29,177 bases of DNA, taken from a virus. The stretch spans positions 1 through 29,177 of the IMG/VR virus record IMGVR_UViG_3300035670_000996; one strand, 5' to 3'. Below are positions 27,501 to 29,177 of the stretch, one piece after another. The notes beneath the pieces are model-generated. The model did not search any database. It saw nothing but the letters and a program-made list of their open reading frames with translations, and was not told where the DNA came from. Each line of letters starts with the position of its first letter. Within the stretch, counting starts at the first letter, position 1. The position numbers and the translations under genes are program-made.

Positions 27501-28295
27501 ATGCCACAAATCCACGACCGCAAAGAATACCGCGCCTTCCCGGCGCTGAACCAGTCCGCCGCCAAGCATCTCCTGACCTCGCCGGCGCACTATCAGGCCT
27601 ACATCAACACGCCCCAGGAAGAGACGAAGGCCCTTCGCTTTGGAACCTTCGTTCACGCCGCGATCCTCGAGCCTCACACGCTGAACGACCTCTACGCGAC
27701 CGCCCCGGAGGTCGACCGCCGAACGAAGGAAGGCAAGGAGACCTGGGCCGCCTTCTCCACGGCCAACGTCGGCAAGACCATCCTCGACGCGGAAGAGTCC
27801 GCCATGGGCCACCTCGTCGCCTCGTCCGCCCGTTTCACCCTCAAGCGCCTCGGCGTGGAGTTCGACGCGACCGAGGTCATGTATCACGTCGACTACAACG
27901 GCGTCCCGCTGAAGGCCGCCATCGACGGCGTGGCCGGCGACTACCTCTGGGACATCAAGACCACCGACGACGCTTCGGCTGCGGGCATGCTCAAGGCCAT
28001 CCGCAACTACCGCTACAACCTCCAGGCATACTGGTACCGCCTCGTCTATGAGCTCGCGACGGGCAAACGCCCCCTCGGCTTCCGCTTCCTCTTCGTCGAG
28101 AAGGAGCCTCCCTTCGCCTGTGCGATCTGTGAGGTCGGCCCTGAGCTGATGTCCTGGGCCATCGCCGACTTCGAGAAGGCGCTGACGACCTACAAGGCCT
28201 GCACCGAGTCCGGCGTCTGGCCCGCCTACCCGGACGACATCCAGGTCATCGACGTGAAGACCACGACCACCGCCGCTCCCATCACCTTCGCCTAA
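27501..28295 (+). CDS. RecE-like PD-(D/E)XK exonuclease
   Basis: The product has 264 residues. The nuclease core follows RecE/exonuclease VIII C-terminal domains: H52 in FGTFVHAAILEP, D142 in AAIDGV, D151-x-K153 in WDIKTTDDAS, then Q175 in YRYNLQAYWYRLV. These residues bind metal and cut one strand 5'-3' from double-strand ends. Together with the ERF protein it would form a two-component exonuclease/annealase system like RecE/RecT or lambda Exo/Bet. The gene starts one base after a TTCCCAC leader and is followed by a candidate ssDNA-binding gene. Confidence 0.85.
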   Translation: MPQIHDRKEYRAFPALNQSAAKHLLTSPAHYQAYINTPQEETKALRFGTFVHAAILEPHTLNDLYATAPEVDRRTKEGKETWAAFSTANVGKTILDAEESAMGHLVASSARFTLKRLGVEFDATEVMYHVDYNGVPLKAAIDGVAGDYLWDIKTTDDASAAGMLKAIRNYRYNLQAYWYRLVYELATGKRPLGFRFLFVEKEPPFACAICEVGPELMSWAIADFEKALTTYKACTESGVWPAYPDDIQVIDVKTTTTAAPITFA

Positions 28296-28298
28296 CAC

Positions 28299-28739
28299 AT
28301 GAGCACCCCGAACCAAGACCGCCAGCCCCTTAAGTCCATCGAGACCGCGGGGACGTATAAACTCAAACTCATCAAGCCCGCCTTCGACAAGATCCGCGCG
28401 TGGGAAGACGGCACCGTCTCCTGTCGCCTCTTCTTCCTCGACGATCAGGGCAACTGCCTGTCGAAGTCCTTCTCCTCGAAGTGGGGCAAGCCCCTTGCGA
28501 TGCTCGTCGGCAAGTTCTCCGGCAAGTTCACCGAAGAGATCCGCCTGGACGCGACTCCCGCTGAGTTCCTCGAATACATCACCCCGGCCTGCGGCAAGAC
28601 GTGCCTTATCGGCGTCGAGGCCACGCCCTCCGGCGAGTATAACGGCAAGCCCCAGTTCAAGTACAAGCTGACGTATCCCAAGGGCAGCCAGAAGCCCGTC
28701 GTCAACGACCTCCCCGGCCCTGACGAGGTTCCCTACTGA
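28299..28739 (+). CDS. Candidate ssDNA-binding protein
   Basis: The product has 146 residues, beta-rich with alternating strands: AGTYKLKLIKPAFDKIRAWE, VSCRLFFLDDQGNCLSKSF, then FTEEIRLD and CLIGVEATPSGEYNGKPQFK, ending in an acidic, proline-rich tail (NDLPGPDEVPY), much like the C-terminal tails of phage and bacterial SSBs. An OB-fold is plausible, and context (exonuclease, annealase, resolvase, kinase) fits an SSB. No direct family match is claimed. The stop overlaps the next ATG (TGATG). Confidence 0.6.
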   Translation: MSTPNQDRQPLKSIETAGTYKLKLIKPAFDKIRAWEDGTVSCRLFFLDDQGNCLSKSFSSKWGKPLAMLVGKFSGKFTEEIRLDATPAEFLEYITPACGKTCLIGVEATPSGEYNGKPQFKYKLTYPKGSQKPVVNDLPGPDEVPY

Positions 28740-28900
28740 TGCACAACCTCGCCAAGATCCGCGAGGCCCTGGTCGAGGCGCTGCTCAAGGCGCCCGACCT
28801 CAGCCTCCGCCGCGTGCGCCGTAAACTCGGCATCTCCGGGCGACAGACCCGCATCGCGTCACGCATCGCCAAGGCACGGCGCAACGCCCAAGCCGAATGA
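28739..28900 (+). CDS. 53-residue HTH-like protein
   Basis: The product has 53 residues, basic (13 Arg or Lys), with a HTH pattern at about 22-44 (SLRRVRRKLGISGRQTRIAS). Overlaps with both neighbours (TGATG at the start, ATGA at the end) support that it is a real gene. It would bind DNA, perhaps as a minimal regulator of the early operon. Confidence 0.58.
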   Translation: MHNLAKIREALVEALLKAPDLSLRRVRRKLGISGRQTRIASRIAKARRNAQAE

Positions 28901-29177
28901 GCAACATGTCCGCCCCGACCCTTGTCCTGATCTCCGGCTTCGCAAGGGCGGGGAAGGACACCCTCGCCACGGGCATCCTCGAATGGGCACGGCGCCCGTC
29001 CCGTAAGACGAACTTCGCCGACTACCTCAAGGACGCCGCGAACGACTACCTCCTCTCCCTCAACCTGGAGGGCAACTTCCATAACGAGGAGTTCAAGGTA
29101 AGGCACCGCGACTTCCTCGTGGCCGCCGGCAAACTCGCCCGCTCCCTCGACGTCGACATCTTCGCGAAGAACCTCGC
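28897..29177 (+). CDS. Deoxynucleoside monophosphate kinase, N-terminal part (continues at position 1)
   Basis: The first 93 residues end at the contig edge. The P-loop GFARAGKDT (14-22) has the GKD form typical of phage dNMP kinases related to T4 gp1. The frame continues through the repeat into 1-428, giving about 193 residues in total. ATG 28897 overlaps the previous stop as ATGA. It supplies dNDPs for phage DNA synthesis. The early gene run (SSB-like, HTH, kinase, phosphoesterase, helicase) is continuous across the contig join. Confidence 0.84.
   Translation, partial: MSNMSAPTLVLISGFARAGKDTLATGILEWARRPSRKTNFADYLKDAANDYLLSLNLEGNFHNEEFKVRHRDFLVAAGKLARSLDVDIFAKNL
29051..29177. repeat. Terminal direct repeat, right copy
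   Basis: Identical to 1-127. Removing one copy gives a circle of 29,050 bp with an intact kinase gene. Confidence 0.95.

Noticed and set aside
27303-28316. A 337-codon minus-strand frame opposite the RecE-like nuclease gene
   Set aside because: The + strand gene has a complete nuclease motif set; the reverse product has none.
1-29177. CRISPR arrays, tRNA or rRNA genes, insertion sequences, attachment sites
   Set aside because: I found no regularly spaced repeats outside the fibre gene, no cloverleaf-like segment, no transposase and no integrase with flanking core repeats. A covariance-model tRNA search was not possible here.

Overview
The window is a tailed-phage genome (Caudoviricetes, siphovirus-like) in which every supported gene reads on the + strand. 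The first 127 bases (1-127) recur exactly as the last 127 (29051-29177), and one gene, a deoxynucleoside monophosphate kinase, runs across that junction. The contig is therefore a closed or circularly permuted genome of about 29,050 bp, cut open inside a gene. Genes are tightly packed with many ATGA or TGATG overlaps, and base composition is GC-rich. I see no integrase, lysogeny repressor, DNA or RNA polymerase, or tRNA. A lipobox protein and a signal-peptide-bearing lytic transglycosylase suggest a diderm (Gram-negative-type) host, but no host gene is present to name it.

Region by region: (1) 1-4414 finishes the early module: dNMP kinase, a basic DNA-binding-like protein, a calcineurin-type phosphoesterase, a tandem winged-helix protein, a DnaB-N/RecA-type replicative helicase, and two HTH or basic proteins just ahead of the packaging genes. 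An AT-rich inverted repeat follows the helicase. (2) 4415-4603 is non-coding, rich in dyads and directly upstream of the small terminase, where lambda-type phages carry cos. (3) 4604-15555 follows lambda head and tail gene order: TerS, a 45-residue basic protein, TerL (GpA type), gpW-like connector, portal, S49 prohead protease, a three-part protein ending in a scaffold-like coiled coil, major capsid protein, strong terminator, FII-like connector, gpZ-like and gpU-like tail proteins, tail tube candidate, tail chaperone candidate and a short tape measure. (4) 15560-20365 encodes two unrecognised tail-tip proteins, an Ig-like protein, a repeat-rich tail fibre and two small fibre-associated proteins. 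(5) 20362-22210 is a membrane and lysis cassette: micro-membrane protein, lipoprotein with coiled coil and membrane helices, HELVH metalloprotein, holin, and a second two-helix membrane protein, closed by a hairpin terminator. (6) 22403 to the end is an early/accessory module of small genes (HTH proteins, coiled-coil proteins, membrane micropeptides) plus a lytic transglycosylase, a RuvC-like resolvase, an ERF annealase, a RecE-like exonuclease and a candidate ssDNA-binding protein, which together form a recombination and replication toolkit.

The most unusual signals concern translation starts. Six morphogenesis genes are preceded by the same composite element, an exact TTGCCAAT box, 3-4 bases, then GCAGG or GCAAG, usually followed by TAAG, ending 0-9 bases before ATG. 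One copy lies in frame inside the 419-codon ORF at 9733-10992 and marks an internal start for a scaffold, reminiscent of lambda C/Nu3. Several early genes instead carry an SD-less TTCCCAC-type leader. The genome therefore appears to label late and early start codons with two different non-standard leaders.
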